The notes beneath the pieces are model-generated. The model had not been told where the DNA came from, made no database searches, and saw only the letters and a program-made list of their open reading frames with translations. Position numbers and translations under genes: made by a program. A stretch of 64,000 bases of DNA, taken from positions 7,377,534-7,441,533 of the forward strand of contig NC_065422.1 of NCBI RefSeq assembly GCF_024362695.1, written 5' to 3'. Source of the DNA: Pectinophora gossypiella. Its lineage: Eukaryota; Arthropoda; Insecta; Lepidoptera; Gelechiidae. Below, piece by piece: positions 1-12,685 of this stretch; positions within the stretch are counted from its first letter, which is position 1, and the number at the start of each line of letters is the position of its first letter.

Positions 1-480
1 GGTATGTGGGCTGGTTTTCCCTTCGCGGGTTGGATGGAAGGTCAGAAAGGCAGTCGCTTCTGTAAAAACCGATCCTGTCAAATCTTCAGGTTAAATAAGC
101 GGACCCTGTGAAAAACGGGATAATATTATAGAGATGAAGTCTGAAAAGGGAATTAAGTAATGGGGAATATAAACATATATGGCGATGTATAAGAGCGTTC
201 ACTGTTCACTCAGAACTGTTATTGATATGCACTAATTCTTGAGCGAAGTTGGAGCGGACAGTCATCGGTTGTCATAGCAACTTTCGGTGCAGATTTATTG
301 AGTGAACACATAACATAAGCTCACAACTATATCCCAATTGGAGTAGTCAGAGGAACGAAGCTCTGTAGAAATAAAAAACAGTGTGCTTTTTCATAGAAAT
401 TCCATAAAATTTTCGTTTTGACGGTTAGTAAAAAGTAACTGATTTAACTAGTTTGAAACTAGTACTGTCTTTGAACCCAC

Positions 481-3400
481 CTGCCTGACGACGGAGTCCA
501 TGCCCTGCATCATGACTAGCAGGTTGAGCAGCAAGGACTGTCCATGCAGGAAGCCCTTGCGGAGATCGTCATCGAAGCTGGTCGGCACCGAGCCCAGCAG
601 GTACTTCACGTCGTACAATATGAACTGGGCGCGCTTGAACGCCATCGACACGTGGTTGCGGTCGAATTCTAATCGACCCTGCAAGATAAGATTTATAACC
701 TCTTTAAGACCCGGTTTTCCAGACAGAATAGTTAAACCTGAATAGATATTGGGCCTTACAACCTTAAATTCAATTTATTGATGACCTGGGAGCCAGTCAT
801 GTTGGTTTGAAGAAATGTTCCACTATCACCTTTATTAGACAGCATTTTTACATAAACTTGCTGGATACAGTGACTTCACTTGTGTGAGCTGAGCGATGAC
901 AGAGTTCATTAACGGCTGACATGGCTCAAGTAACGATTACATATTTACTTATGTAAATATTAGCCGGGACCGACTGCTTGACGTGTCCTCTTAAGTACTG
1001 AATCTTATATTTCGGACAATCAGGTGATCTCATCCTGCAATGTCCTGACAGTCGCACAAAGTACTTTTTTTTCAAACCGAACCAAACAAAATCGAACCTT
1101 CTTTAGACTTCAGAGTTGTGGACGTATCCTACGTAATTTCTTTACTGCCAGTCAGCAGATGTCTTTAGGCAAGGTGAGAATACTTGACAGTTTACGTGAT
1201 TCAATCGCGGCACCTACCTTATTATTGCACCGTCGGTTACATTCGCTGACGAATGTATTTATGACGATGAAGAGGGCGTCGTGCTTCGCAATGAGATGGT
1301 GCGCAAGTGTCGGCGTCGTGTACAGCTGTACCGACAGCGACGATATCGAGAACGAGTGGTCGTGGTCGTCGCGAATGAAGTCCTTTAGGATCGACCCTGG
1401 AAAGGAATACTTATTTATTATTTTCGTCCATACACAGAACCTTAATGATTATCACGTTTATCGATGAAGGAAAACGTCGTGAAGAAACCAACATTCCCGA
1501 GAAATGTGTTTCGGAGCTATGTGACCTAACCTGTATTGGGCTGGTTTTCCCTTCATGGGAAGGTCAGGCGGGCACTCAAAGACAACTTGACCTCCAAATT
1601 AGACGGGTTTTATTCCCACTGCTGAGGCCTCCTCTTGATTTTTCCGCTCCTCTTGTCTTTGCTCAATCTCCGGCCAATTATCAGGAGATAAGCATTGAGA
1701 TCGTCACACAACATTTACGACTTCTGTATTAATGTTGAGGCACCCTTTATGTAACCACCCGTGCCAGATGCATCGGACAAAGCAGCCTACGTAATACGGC
1801 GAAGTTTTGAATGACCTGTTAAAAATTTACAATTAAACAAACCCACTGTGACGGAGGCTTTATAAGTCTTCGTGTGACCAAACCTCTCTCTTCTCTAGCG
1901 ACACTTCAATAGCCAGTTGGTGAAAATTTTGCGACAGCTTGTACAACATTTCCATGATACTCACCATAATTCTTAGTGAAAAGTATAGCCATAGCTTTCT
2001 TGGTGGTATAATCCATGAGGGTAGTGGCAATGAGCAGTCTGTGCCAGGCGGTGCGAGCCGCCTTCCACATGCGGAAGTCGTTTTGCATGACGCCTCCCGC
2101 CACGCCGCCGCTGCTGCTGCCGCCGGTGCCGCCGAACGAGTCCTCGCCGAGAGCCACTTGGCTGACGGCCAAGCGGAGGCTCGGCTCTTGACTCACGAAG
2201 TTTTGGAGCCTGTAATTTTGAGCTTGGTTTTACGTTCGGTAAAATGGACGTTTACAAGGCCTGTCTATGGTGTTGGTTACGACATAATACTTGCTTATCA
2301 TTACTCTTGTTTATCATTACTCTTAGTTTACATAGTTCAGTAAAGAAGTGGTGCTTTGTATCGCCGAGGGGTAGGCAAAGTTTTATAGTATATACACCCT
2401 CTCCTCGCCAGCTACGTTTAAGTCTCATGAAATAGGGGTGCTATTGCCATTAATCAGGCACAAATCTAGGAAACCAACCGAATTAACTACGATCCATGAC
2501 AAGTGGTAGAAGAAAATAAAGTATAAATACACTCACCAGTTAAGCAGCTTCATGGCGAAGACCTGGTGCGCGATGAGGTGCGCGTGCATGACCAGCACCT
2601 TGAGGCTCGGCCCCTGCCGCGACGTGAACCTTTCGAACATCGCCGTGCAGCTGAGTGATCACATACTCAAACTCAAAATCGTTAAGACGCCAGCTGTGCG
2701 TCTAACGAATCTGAGCGGACGAAGCGTAAGGAGCATCGGCATTTTATTTTCTAATAGGAATAGGGCACTTGGCAAACCAGTTAAGTGAGATACTTTTTAT
2801 TCGTAATGCTTTATATAGCTTTTTTTTGTAATAAAAAAACCACGACACACATATACATTTACTAACACAATTCATCAACATTAATTACTTAACCTAGAGT
2901 AAAAAAACTCAGAAAATGTACATGAGTGCCGCAGTCCACCAATAAAATGCCTCGGGTTATCTTTGCTCGAGTCATCTAGTTCATTGGCTGGAGCCGGAGA
3001 ATGGAAATAAACATGGAAGCAGTCTCCTCATACACGCTGCAGTTGATTATTGACGTCAAAACTCACACAAAACAAAATAATCGTACACTAGAATCATGCC
3101 GACTCATAATATGACGAGATCCCATTCGAAATTGACGGGATTGGGCGAATCTCCTTAAGTTATACTTTCTGTTTCCATAACGCTTATTTCAAAAGAAAAC
3201 TGAATTATTTTGTTACTACACTAAAATTCAAAAAACACGTTAATGTTATTGATTTTATGTCGCTATTTGTCTGTGCTTAGCAACTTACGCAAATAAGTTG
3301 ACATACCGCTTTATACATTTGGCGCTGATTTATACATTTAGACCGGAGCAATAAAAGTCATAGTGGCATATTAATGCTTATTATATTGATGGTATGATTT

Positions 3401-6400
3401 TGAAGCCCTGCCCCAGTACGATTTTCGTCGAGTCATTTTTGAGCTATAAGATTGCTGCCATGTTTATTTCCGTTCACTGGCTGAAGCGAATTATCGAATG
3501 AAGTTCCTTAGGAATCAATTGAAGCACGAAATGCTGACGCTCCGTCCGCTTCAATTCCGCTAAACGAGACGCTCAGCTTAATATCAATGCAGTGTTGCCA
3601 ATTTCGTTTTTCTACAATTTTAGATCTCTATAGTGGAATGAAAAGCCTCTAGCCCCAAATCCTCATCTCGTACCCGTAATTATTATTTTTTTTACTCGAG
3701 CTCTTCTGTAATTATAACTACACAAAAGACATAAGTTGGGTACAGTTTACAGAAGTGAAGAACAGCAGCAACAGTAGGACGAGTGCCAATTTACATACTC
3801 GCCTGACCGCTTTCCATGGCTTGAATATAAACGTATTCTTATAAGATTCAACTTACGACTCAATATCGGTCTTGAGTTTGTCGCAGACTTGGAAGGAGTT
3901 GCATTTGACGAGCGCTCGACCCTCGCGGTCGATAAGGCTCACCAGCTCCACGCTGTCGCGGTGATTGCACTTCATCACGCGGGTGAGCGTTGTTATCACC
4001 TGCATAACATAAATAACAATGTTTACACACTTATATAACACTTAAACGCCCGTAAATGGGATGGGCAGCCACAAGTAATCAAAGACAACTTGCAGCCACT
4101 GTTGATAGGTCCTAAGACAAACATGATGAAACTTATAGTGAAAAGGGATCAGTCTATCGCCCGTGACAGTGCAGTGTTTAAACTATCGCAAATTGTACTT
4201 AGGAGTAATAAGAAATGGTTGGCAATGTATTTAAGTACCCAACCAGTGGAAACTTCTTCTATCGTCTGGGTTATGAGGTGGAGTAACAACCTTATCAACC
4301 CTGGTGTCAGGGTTACTATTGAGTGGAAATGCATTAACCTACGCGGAGAGATTAGAAATGACTTGAAGACGAATCATTTTTGAAGCGGTCTCCTATGAAT
4401 GTGATTCTAGCTTAGCGTATACACACGAATATGCACGTCTACGCACGAAACCAAACATATACGCACGGACACGTACATATACGCATGAACACGCTTATAT
4501 TCACGAACACGAACATATACGCACGAACACGCACGTCAGGGCTGCCAGATGTACGATTTAAATCGTACTCGTACGATTTTTTGGCATTTCTACTCATGTA
4601 CGATCGCAAGACTACGATCGTACGGAAAATGTACGATTTTTCAGTACCTGGCAACATTTCGTAATAAAACAAATGTGTTACTCCGGCAGCTTTGATTATT
4701 TTCAACGTTGCAGGCATTTTTTAATCACAAGTGCAGAAGAAATTAAAAAAGATACGATTTAGATGGCGCCATTCTATCGGAACTGGACTGTCTTGAACCT
4801 ACCAATGCTGTTTCCAGTAATTACAGTAAAAAGTACCGACGTTACTGCCACTCATGATACTGGTTCCAAGAATAATAAAACCCGAGGACATGCAAGTGAT
4901 GCAGGCGATAGATGACAAATAGCGCAGTTTTCCGAATAAAAAAAAAAAGAAAATTAACCTCAGAAAATTAGTATAAGTCTAATAAACAGTTTTATTGCAT
5001 TATTTTTCTGATTCTTAACGAATTATTCTCATTTTTCATAAAAACTTTGAACTTTTAAGTTGTACTATCTTTTCATTTCAAAATTTCCTTGGAATACGAT
5101 TTTTTTGTAGTTGACGTACGATCATGCCTTTTTTTCATCTGGCAGCCCTGACGCACGTAGGGGAAGGCTGGGCAAAGTGAATACCCCGGGCAAAGCGAAT
5201 ACTCCCCACTACTCCTAAAATATTAGATATTAATTCAACACACCACTACTGTTACGTCGGGCCATCTTGGTTTAATACGCGGCAAACATCGAAGCGAGGG
5301 GCTGCGTCGTGTCCCGTCCGCGGAGTGGAGATTTGTGTTTTCGTAAATAAAAGATTGATTTTACGCGGTAAGTACATTGATTAATTCTCCTATATTTCTA
5401 GTTTTTGATTCTTAGGAATGTCTTAATTCAGTAGCATACCAAAATAGGTTTTTATGGTATATTTAACAGAAAGTCAGAATTATTAGTTTTTGCATGAAAT
5501 GTGTTAACCTCAAAATTTACCTAGTGGGGCAAAGTGAGTAGGGCAAAGCGGATACCATATCCACTGATGACTTATTATCTAAAAAGGTCTTTTACTTGTT
5601 TCAGATGATGAATAAATTTAAAAAAATTTATTCACCGTTTTCACCGAAGATTAGGAAAATATATATAAAAGAAGACGGTAAACTAATTGAAAATTGGATT
5701 CGTTGTGACATTTGTCAACAATGGTATCACGAAGATTGTTCTGCTTTTGATGGCACTTAAGGGTATACCTGTGACAATTGCCAATCTTAATTTTATAATT
5801 TTATGGTCAATAATAAAAGTTATTGTTTCAGTTTATTAAAGTTATTTCTATATTTTCAGAGACTGATTATGGGTATTCACTTTGCCCAAGTGCTGTATCC
5901 GCTTTACCCGGGGTACCGGGCAAAGCGAATACAATCGTACTTTTTTTTATTTTAACTGCAGTTGATTATTGTTTAAATATTCTTGGTTACTGATGTTGGT
6001 ATTTGTAAGAGCAATAAATAAAGACTAATTTGTGATAATTATTTTGTTTTTGTATTGTAAACCTTTTCTGCTATAACCTTAAATACCTTAAGGTATCCAC
6101 TATGCCCGGCCTTCCCCTATACGAATGAACACGCACTTATATGCACGAACACGAACATATACGCACGTATATTGCACGATTTCGATTATGCGCGCACTTA
6201 TACGCAGTAAAGCGATCGTGTATCGCAGCCGGGATCTATGAGACACAGGAGAACTACTGATTCACTTTAAATAGTTATACAAACACGTACCTGTTCAAAC
6301 GTATGCGTTTCATCATTATACAGAACTGTGCAGTAGCAGTCTGGTTGATCCAATATCTGTAGGAGATCCCTCTCACTATCCTTTAACCTGGAAATTAATA

Positions 6401-9400
6401 TATTATTAATTATACAGAGCAATCTTTTCAGGATTCCAAAATAAAATAGTTATCTTTTACATAGTAGTACCACGCCCTACTGCTTTCTCCTTGCCTAGTA
6501 ATTCTTCCTCAAAACTAGAGTGAATAGGCATTTACTAGATAAGTGTGTACCTTAGGTCACATCTTCACTCACCATCGAGTGACTTTGGTCAAGATCTGCG
6601 TACATAAGATCACGCCTATTTCCTGTCAGGGTAGGCAGAAACCATGGAATTCCACTTACTACGATCCTGACACACCACTTAGGCTTCTTCCACTCTCACC
6701 AAGACTTCACGCATGCTCGCCGGTTTAGAGTACAGTCATGAGCAATATAATGTACCCACTTTAGAACTCTGTCGCACTAACATATTTGACATTTAGAGAG
6801 ACTTACAGTTCAATTTGTCAAAAAAGTTAATGTGACATGGTACCAAAGTGTATACATATTAATGCTCGTGACCGTACCTTTCTTTAAAACATCCTGGATC
6901 TGATCGCGGTATGTACAGTCATGAGTAATATCATGTACCCACTTTAGAACCTTGTCGCACTATCTATCATATTTGATATTTAATGAGACTTACGGTATAG
7001 TTTGTCAAAAAAGTTAATGTGACATGGTATCAAAGTGTATACATATTATTACTCGTGACCGTACGCCAAATACACCCGTATCATTTTTTTCTAGTCAGAA
7101 GTGTAAACGTTGCCTTTTTCGTTTACCTGAGATCGTTGGGTAACCCGGGGGAATGGTCGACGTGGGTAAGCAGCCGGAAGCAGTAGTTCAGACAGACAGA
7201 CGCGACTGTCTTCATGCGTTCCACCACGTCGTCACTCACGGTCGCTTGAGCCTGCTCTTCGTCCTTTGGTGCCTGTGTATGATATACAGTAGAAATCGAC
7301 AAATGAGTACTTCGAATTTAGGATAATTCATGGATGATTCTTCTGTAGGGACTCTAAAAAAGCCAATAGTGCTGTTTCTGGCGATCAAAACTGTTTTGAA
7401 AATATTGCCGCCCTTTACTTGCAATAAATGCAAGAGAGAAATAGAGTTAGATTTTGAACTGGCAAAGTACATTAAAATAATTTGGTTTTATATCAGGAGT
7501 GGCCAAGATTAATTAGTTAATGGTGCTAATTCCTGTAAATACCATCTAATTTTATTGAAAGTTATATCTGTCATTTTTTTATCCGCCGAAAAGGTAAGGG
7601 TCGGATAATCGACAAGCATAAAATTTATGGAAGACGTCAATTTTAAGCACAAATCTAAAACAACCGTCTAAAAATTTTACATTGGCCAATTACCCGACAG
7701 AATTAAGTTGACAGCACAAGTCAAAGGGTTTGCATACTAATAAGATACCTCTTTGATTCGTTCGGATTATTCATTCATCCACTCATTCATTTTAAAATTA
7801 ACAGTTGTTAATCATCCGTCCCTTTCCTTTTCGGCGGATAAGAAAATGACGGGTATAACTTAAAATAAAATTAGGGGGTGTCTGCTGGAATAGAGGCCAT
7901 TGTTTATTGGATTTAGTCTGGGGCCCAAAGAAAACCCATCAAAGGTAAAAAAACGTGGTCAAAAATACAAATGTACTTTATTGCACCAAAATAAAAAGAA
8001 ATAATGACAAAAGAGGTAACAACTAGGTACATGGCAAAAGTATGGGTGATGGCACGGCACATGGCATGGTGGTCAAGTTATAGACATTACGGACAAGAAT
8101 TTTCGTACGACGCAAAATATTAGGCGCCTCTAGCGGCTAAGGTCAGTCAATGACGTCACAACATACAGTCAAGGTTCTTACCGCATGTAGTTCACAGAAG
8201 GGGTCCCGCTTCCAGGCCTCCGTGTCGCCGCAGTCACAGCAGCCGCCCCCGCCCGATTGGCCCATTTTGTACTTGTGGTGCCTGTGCGCAGACACCTTGA
8301 AGCACTCCACACAGAGCACACACGTGTTGTCCATACCTGGAAATGTGAGAAGGAAAATGTTATTTTATACAAATCTAAAGACAAGGCTGTACTTACAAAA
8401 TTACTATAGAATTTATATGAAAAAGCAACATGTGACGTCATAGGAAACGTGACAAAATGTCGCACTCATTATTACATTTTGCTTTATTAAAATTCTTAAA
8501 TAAGTTAAATAGACAAAAGAAAAAGATTTTTGACACCTTTACCTCTGTCTTTATTTAGTAATCAGAATTTCAAAATTTATCTTTGACCTTGGAAACTACC
8601 CAATTACTTTCATGCAGAGTAAAAATTGGGACCACAATTTTTTACCTGGATTTAAGCTAGCTTGTCTATTGCGACGTTTTGTTAAGTTGATTTTTCAAAA
8701 AGGTGCTTATTGTTTTCACCATAAGTCGACGAGATACTCTGTTTTCTTATGAGAAAAAAAAATATTTGAAAAAAGAATACTCACCGCACTCCCGGCAGCT
8801 GTAAGCTGGTTCACCCTGTTTGAACACGCGGCCGCACAACGTGGACCGCCGTGGGGGCGCCACAGGCTCGCTATCTTCTGTCGTGCCCCATATGAACTGC
8901 TCCAACGGCTGCAGCAGGACCCTACCCGCCAACTCCTCGTCGAACGCCCAGTCTGGAACGGCATAAACGGCTTTTAGAGTCCTAGGAGGCGAATTCACAT
9001 AATAAAGCAATATTGCTATTTGACATTTGTTGTGCACTTATTTTTATATCCGCAATAGCTTTCTAGATAGCATTCTGATTTTCCGTTCGGGATGGAAAGC
9101 CAGACGGGCAGTCGCTTCTGTAAAATTTCGGACCTGTTAAACCTTCAGGTTAGGACGGGATAACGTTAGGAAGATGATGAATAGCTTTCTAGATAAATTA
9201 CTTCGAAGTGGCCTATTTAACCCCCCATGTTTCAGAACTTGCTGATCTTCTTCTATCGTGTGGGTTATGAGGTGGATTACCGATCTCAGCAACCCTGGTT
9301 TCAGGGTAATCAGTAAGCTGCCCATTTTGTCATTAGGCTCATGAAACGACTACGTACTTACACGAGTAAGTAGTAACCGGGACCAGCGGCTTAAAGTGCA

Positions 9401-9820
9401 GTTCGAAGCACGGATCATCTTATTTTCGAACAATCGGATGATCAGCCTGCAATGTCCCAACCAAACCAGTGCTCACAGTGATTTTTGTGAAATGTCCCGA
9501 CCGGAATTCGAACCCGGGACCTGCGTATCGTGAGCCTAACGCTGAACCACGGATGCCGTTGCTACTACTGCTGTTGCTGTTGTTGTTACTATTTTAAATC
9601 TCGTTTATATTTAGACATTTATTTTGTGAACTGTTTTTCTTTAAAAAATGTGCACAAAAGACTAGACTGACCGAGGCATGTCCTGTTCGGCTGCGGCGAA
9701 TATATCCTGGGCACGGCGATTCGCCAGTGGTCCTGGAAGTGTGCGGGAGACAGAACCCTCTCCTTCGACTTCGTCCGCCATAGCTCCAAGACAGCCACCG
9801 CTCGAGCTGGCAGCTGAAAC
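481..9820 (-). CDS. Ubr1: UBR1/UBR2-type N-degron E3 ubiquitin ligase, N-terminal part (gene continues off the left edge)
   Basis: Ten internal coding exons read right to left: 9820-9672, 8952-8785, 8336-8182, 7272-7127, 6387-6291, 3999-3857, 2650-2537, 2209-1965, 1396-1218, 678-481. All have GT/AG borders and compatible phases. The UBR box, which binds N-terminal arginine, lysine or histidine degrons, is split over exons 8952-8785 (CGRVFKQGEPAYSCREC) and 8336-8182 (CVLCVECF, then GGGGCCDCGDTEAWK); its zinc-binding cysteines and histidines are present. Later exons match the conserved N-terminal half of UBR1/2, for example YNDETHTFEQ, LKVLVMHAHLIAHQ, LYTTPTLAHHLI and MQGMDSVVRQVG. The RING and UBR-autoinhibitory parts must lie left of the window. 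Exon 2209-1965 carries a glycine/serine-rich insert (GGTGGSSSGG) not expected in vertebrate orthologues. UBR1 and UBR2 cannot be told apart here. The family acts in the cytosol/nucleus in the Arg/N-degron pathway. Confidence 0.9.
4422..4536. repeat. Minisatellite of ACGAACACG-type units, split by two transposons
   Basis: Imperfect tandem units around ATACGCACGAACACGCAC run from 4,422 to 4,536 and resume at 6,119-6,165 after two back-to-back insertions (4,537-5,150 and 5,160-6,117). Confidence 0.75.
4537..5150. mobile_element. hAT-type MITE with perfect 15-bp TIRs and 8-bp target duplication
   Basis: Starts CAGGGCTGCCAGATG and ends with its exact reverse complement. It is flanked on both sides by ACGCACGT (4,529-4,536 and 5,151-5,158). 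The terminal CAGGG and 8-bp duplication are the hAT signature. It has no coding frame. Confidence 0.9.
5160..6117. mobile_element. TA-flanked pogo/Tigger-like element, non-autonomous
   Basis: The ends are near-inverted GGGGAAGGCTGGGCAAAG and CTATGCCCGGCCTTCCCC, each next to TA. Blocks of GGGCAAAGYGAATAC type recur at about 5,171, 5,189, 5,525, 5,540, inverted near 5,873, and again at about 5,918, probably transposase-binding repeats. It retains one exon-like piece of a transposase tail (5,605-5,790). Confidence 0.7.
5605..5790 (+). pseudogene. Zinc-finger (PHD-like) tail of a transposase, broken by one stop
   Basis: After a consensus-like acceptor (ACTTGTTTCAG) the frame reads MMNKFKKIYSPFSPKIRK and then WIRCDICQQWYHEDCSAFDG, followed by a TAA (5,758-5,760) and then GYTCDNCQS and a final stop. 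The C-x2-C...H-x2-C...C-x2-C pattern is the PHD-like finger found at the C-terminus of pogo/Tigger-type transposases. It lies inside the TA-flanked element, so it is a transposase remnant rather than a host gene. Confidence 0.6.
6731..6876. mobile_element. Small MITE, first of two adjacent copies
   Basis: About 146 bp, with ends TACAGTCATGAGCAAT and its near reverse complement ATGCTCGTGACCGTA. A second copy is at 6,914-7,063, and a third, truncated, at 63,583-63,697. The two adjacent copies are in the same orientation, 37 bp apart. Confidence 0.75.
6914..7063. mobile_element. Small MITE, second adjacent copy
   Basis: Same family as 6,731-6,876 (TACAGTCATGAGTAAT to ACTCGTGACCGTA), highly similar internally (TTGTCAAAAAAGTTAATGTG in both). 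It ends about 60 bases before a UBR exon. Confidence 0.75.
7521..7899. mobile_element. GGTGCTAATTCCTG foldback MITE, copy 1
   Basis: About 380 bp with long terminal inverted repeats. The 5' arm includes TTATATCTGTCATTTTTTTA and CCGCCGAAAAGG, and the 3' arm repeats them inverted (CCTTTTCGGCGGATAAGAAA). Other complete copies are at 13,585-13,948 and 15,795-16,174; partial copies at 43,917-44,105 and 47,452-47,660. Confidence 0.85.
8376..8640. mobile_element. Second MITE-like family (TGTGACGTCATA core)
   Basis: An AT-rich repeat with GAAAAAGCAACATGTGACGT, CATTATTACATTTTGCTTTA and GGAAACTACCC blocks. Other copies: 13,022-13,275, 61,620-61,835, and reversed or partial at 10,130-10,336 and 375-442. 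It lies upstream of the UBR-box exons. Its ends are not defined well enough for classification. Confidence 0.65.
9244..9560 (-). mobile_element. Full-length SINE family A copy
   Basis: It has the same architecture as the copy at 46,820. The tRNA-like head on the minus strand includes GGTTCGAATTC in place of the B box. It lies between UBR exons 8952-8785 and 9820-9672. Confidence 0.8.
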
Positions 9821-12109
9821 CTTAAAAAAATGATTTTTTTTAGTAACAATAACAAGAATGTATTTAGTACCATAGCCAAATACCTAAATGTAAATTTATT
9901 ACATGTAAAATTAAAAAAAAAAAACAAAGAATGAAACCACATTAAGTATCGGACCTCATTTTCACCCGCGACAGTACGGAGACGGTATATGCGTTTAGGG
10001 CGAGACGATGTTTGTGTGCGCAAACCACGCAACGTTATATGGGTACGTTGAATTAGCATCAAACTGTGCAAATTATCATTGCAGTAACACACACAAAATA
10101 ACAAATGTTAAAAGCAAATCCGTTTACAATTTTAATGAACATGGAAAAAAAAACAGTTAATAAAAAAAAACCTATTTTCTTTTTCCTATTCAACTTATTT
10201 ATCAATTTTAACCAAGAAAAACGCAATAATAAGTCCGACATTTTATCACGTTTTTCTATGACATCACAGTGTGCTTTTTCATACAAATTCCATAGTTTAA
10301 TTTAATTTCTGACGTTTACTAAAAAGCTACTGATAATACATGGCCTAGCGCGAAAGAGACGAGAGATATGTCTATCTCGCACTAACGGTATTAAGCTTAG
10401 TACGGAAAAGACCGTGAGATATGTCACTACCATCATGCTAGGGTTTATAATAAAAGTTGCAAATTAAAAAATAAACTATATAAACCTGGCGGCGATTGTT
10501 CGTTTCTCGTTGCTGTCGCTCTCACTTTTACTCATTATTATGTAGGATTTTGTCCCATTTGAAGGCAAAGGGTTTAGTTCGTGAACGTCATATTTTTCTC
10601 TTCTAAAGAAGAACTTATCTACACATCACTTTTTTGTGAACTAAATTGGATTTTTGGCAATAACTTCGCAATGTTACTCTTCATTACACTTGTACTTTGG
10701 TTTAATATTTATTTTGATAAATTAACTAAATGAGGGTAGTTACTCATTAGATAATTGTATTTCTTAACTATCCGACTGCGGCGAACCGAAAAAGACGATT
10801 ATTTTTATAACCTTCGTCCAGCAGTGAGACCTTAAAGGCTAGTTTAGATAATCATTTTTAAATAATATTATTTCGATTTTTGATAATAGTATGTATGTTA
10901 CTAGCACAAGATGGCTTTAATCTTAACTATTATCGTAATTAATTATGCTCCTATTGCCTTGCACCATTAATTTGTTCTCAATTCAAATCTGGCTCGCCGA
11001 CTATTTTTTCACATCCTCAATAATTTGGCATCAATTGAATGATAAACAAATAATGCACATTGAAACGTCGAATTAATTTTTAATGACTCGAAATATTTTC
11101 GAGGTCGATAACTTGGATCCTCCTTTGTTTTTTTATTCTTATGTACGAGACACTGGCAATTTCTTTTTATTTGAAATATATTTTTTGACGAATTATCCTG
11201 TTTTTGCACTATTCTCCGCACTATAAAGACGAGATTAATTTTAAAAATATTTATGGATTGTTCCAGAAGTTTTAATAAACTACGGTGTTAGGCGAAGTTC
11301 GTTTTTTTTTTAATTGGCGTGCGTCGCGTCCGTGCGCCGGCCAACATAACACTGATCGGTTGGACCGGCGCCACTTCATCTCGACTAATGTCTATTTATA
11401 AAAAAAACCTATACACGAGTAAACATCAAGTGCATATTTAAGTTTCATGACCCTTTTGGAAAATAAACTTTGTATTGGACAAGTGTGGGTCATTTCCGTG
11501 TTAAACAAACGCTGGCAATGAAAAATGCATTGAGTTAGTCGTATCTTATTGAAAAAAATATATTCAATTTTCAGAGGGTTTTATTAGGGACTGATAATGC
11601 CACAGATGAAAGACTCAGTGCAAATGAAAATGTTTACATAAAAATCGAAAATTCTTAAAAATGGAGTAGAAACCACCACCAGTATCACCCGAATACATAG
11701 ATATATACATAAGATCACGCTTATTTCCGATCGGGGTAGGCAGAGATCACGGAATTCCACTTACTACAATCCCAACACACGACTATCACCCGAATACCAC
11801 CTATATTATACCATATTGATCTTAGGTCACATCTTCACGTACCATCAAGTGAGATTGTGGTCAAATGTAAATATATTTTTATAAAAAAAAATATAATATC
11901 CTCTCTAATCTATAAAGCCCGTGCTTCGGAGAACACGTTAAGCCGTTGGTCCCGGCTATTAGCCGTAAAAACACCTCCACCAACCCGCAGTTGAGCAGCG
12001 TGGTGGAGTATGCTCCATACCCCCTCCGGACGATTGAGGGGAGGCATCTGCCCAGCAGTGGGACGTATATAGGCAGTTTATGTAATCTATAAAGGCGAAG
12101 GTAGCCTGT

Positions 12110-12475
12110 CACTAAAACACACCGCGGACATTATACAAAAATCTTATTCTTACCGTGTGCCGCCTTACCGCGTAAGTGTGAGCGAGACAGACACTCAGGC
12201 GCTGCCCCTTACTCCTTAGCGGCTTACACCCATTTAGACTAAAGCACACTCCGGACACTTCATACAAAGAACCTTGTTTCACACAGACACCACACATTGA
12301 CGTTATCGTACACACGCATCTGTGTGCGTGACGTCTGACGCCATACGATTCAAGTCTTAAACTGTGTTCAAGGGGGAGGAGGTAAACCTAGCTCAGACGC
12401 TGGTGGGGGGCGAAGAGTTGCCGTTCTTCACGTAGTATTATTCCTTATTCTATGACTAAAGTAAGATCCAGGGGG
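12110..12475. repeat. Interspersed repeat (CACATTGACGTTATCG family)
   Basis: Contains CATACAAAGAACCTTGTTTC, ACAGACACCACACATTGACG and ACGTAGTATTATTCCTTATT. Diverged copies lie at 16,545-16,765 (reversed), 45,195-45,370, 49,850-50,075 (reversed), 51,800-52,140 and 54,935-55,030 (reversed). Class not recognised. Confidence 0.55.
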
Positions 12476-12489
12476 TGAGGCAATGTATA

Positions 12490-12685
12490 CGCGACAGTTC
12501 GCGAGCGAGACAGACAGGAGACCGAGACGCGAGACAGGAGACAGCGAGACGGTCGCTGCTCCGGACAAGTAGCGTCTCGTGTCGCAGTCTCGACCTACAG
12601 TACATGCCGAAGAGACCGAGACACTTGTCGCGGTCTCTGTTCTCAGTCTCCTGTCTCGGTCTCTTGTCTCTGTCGCGGCGCGAAC
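12490..12685. repeat. Imperfect palindrome of GAGACAGGAGAC-type units
   Basis: Left side AGACAGACAGGAGACCGAGA pairs with CTCAGTCTCCTGTCTCGGTC on the right over about 60 bases, with a 60-70-base centre. It seems built from a short GAGACAG simple repeat turned back on itself. Confidence 0.65.

Noticed and set aside
6731..7063. A possible CRISPR-like or satellite array
   Set aside because: There are only two copies with terminal inverted repeats; they are MITE copies, and the genome is eukaryotic.
9672..9802. An alternative frame with an ATG start in the UBR exon (MADEVEGEGSVSRTLPGPLA)
   Set aside because: Its phase does not join the next exon; the other frame (HFQDHWRIAVPRIYS) fits the UBR family and the phase.
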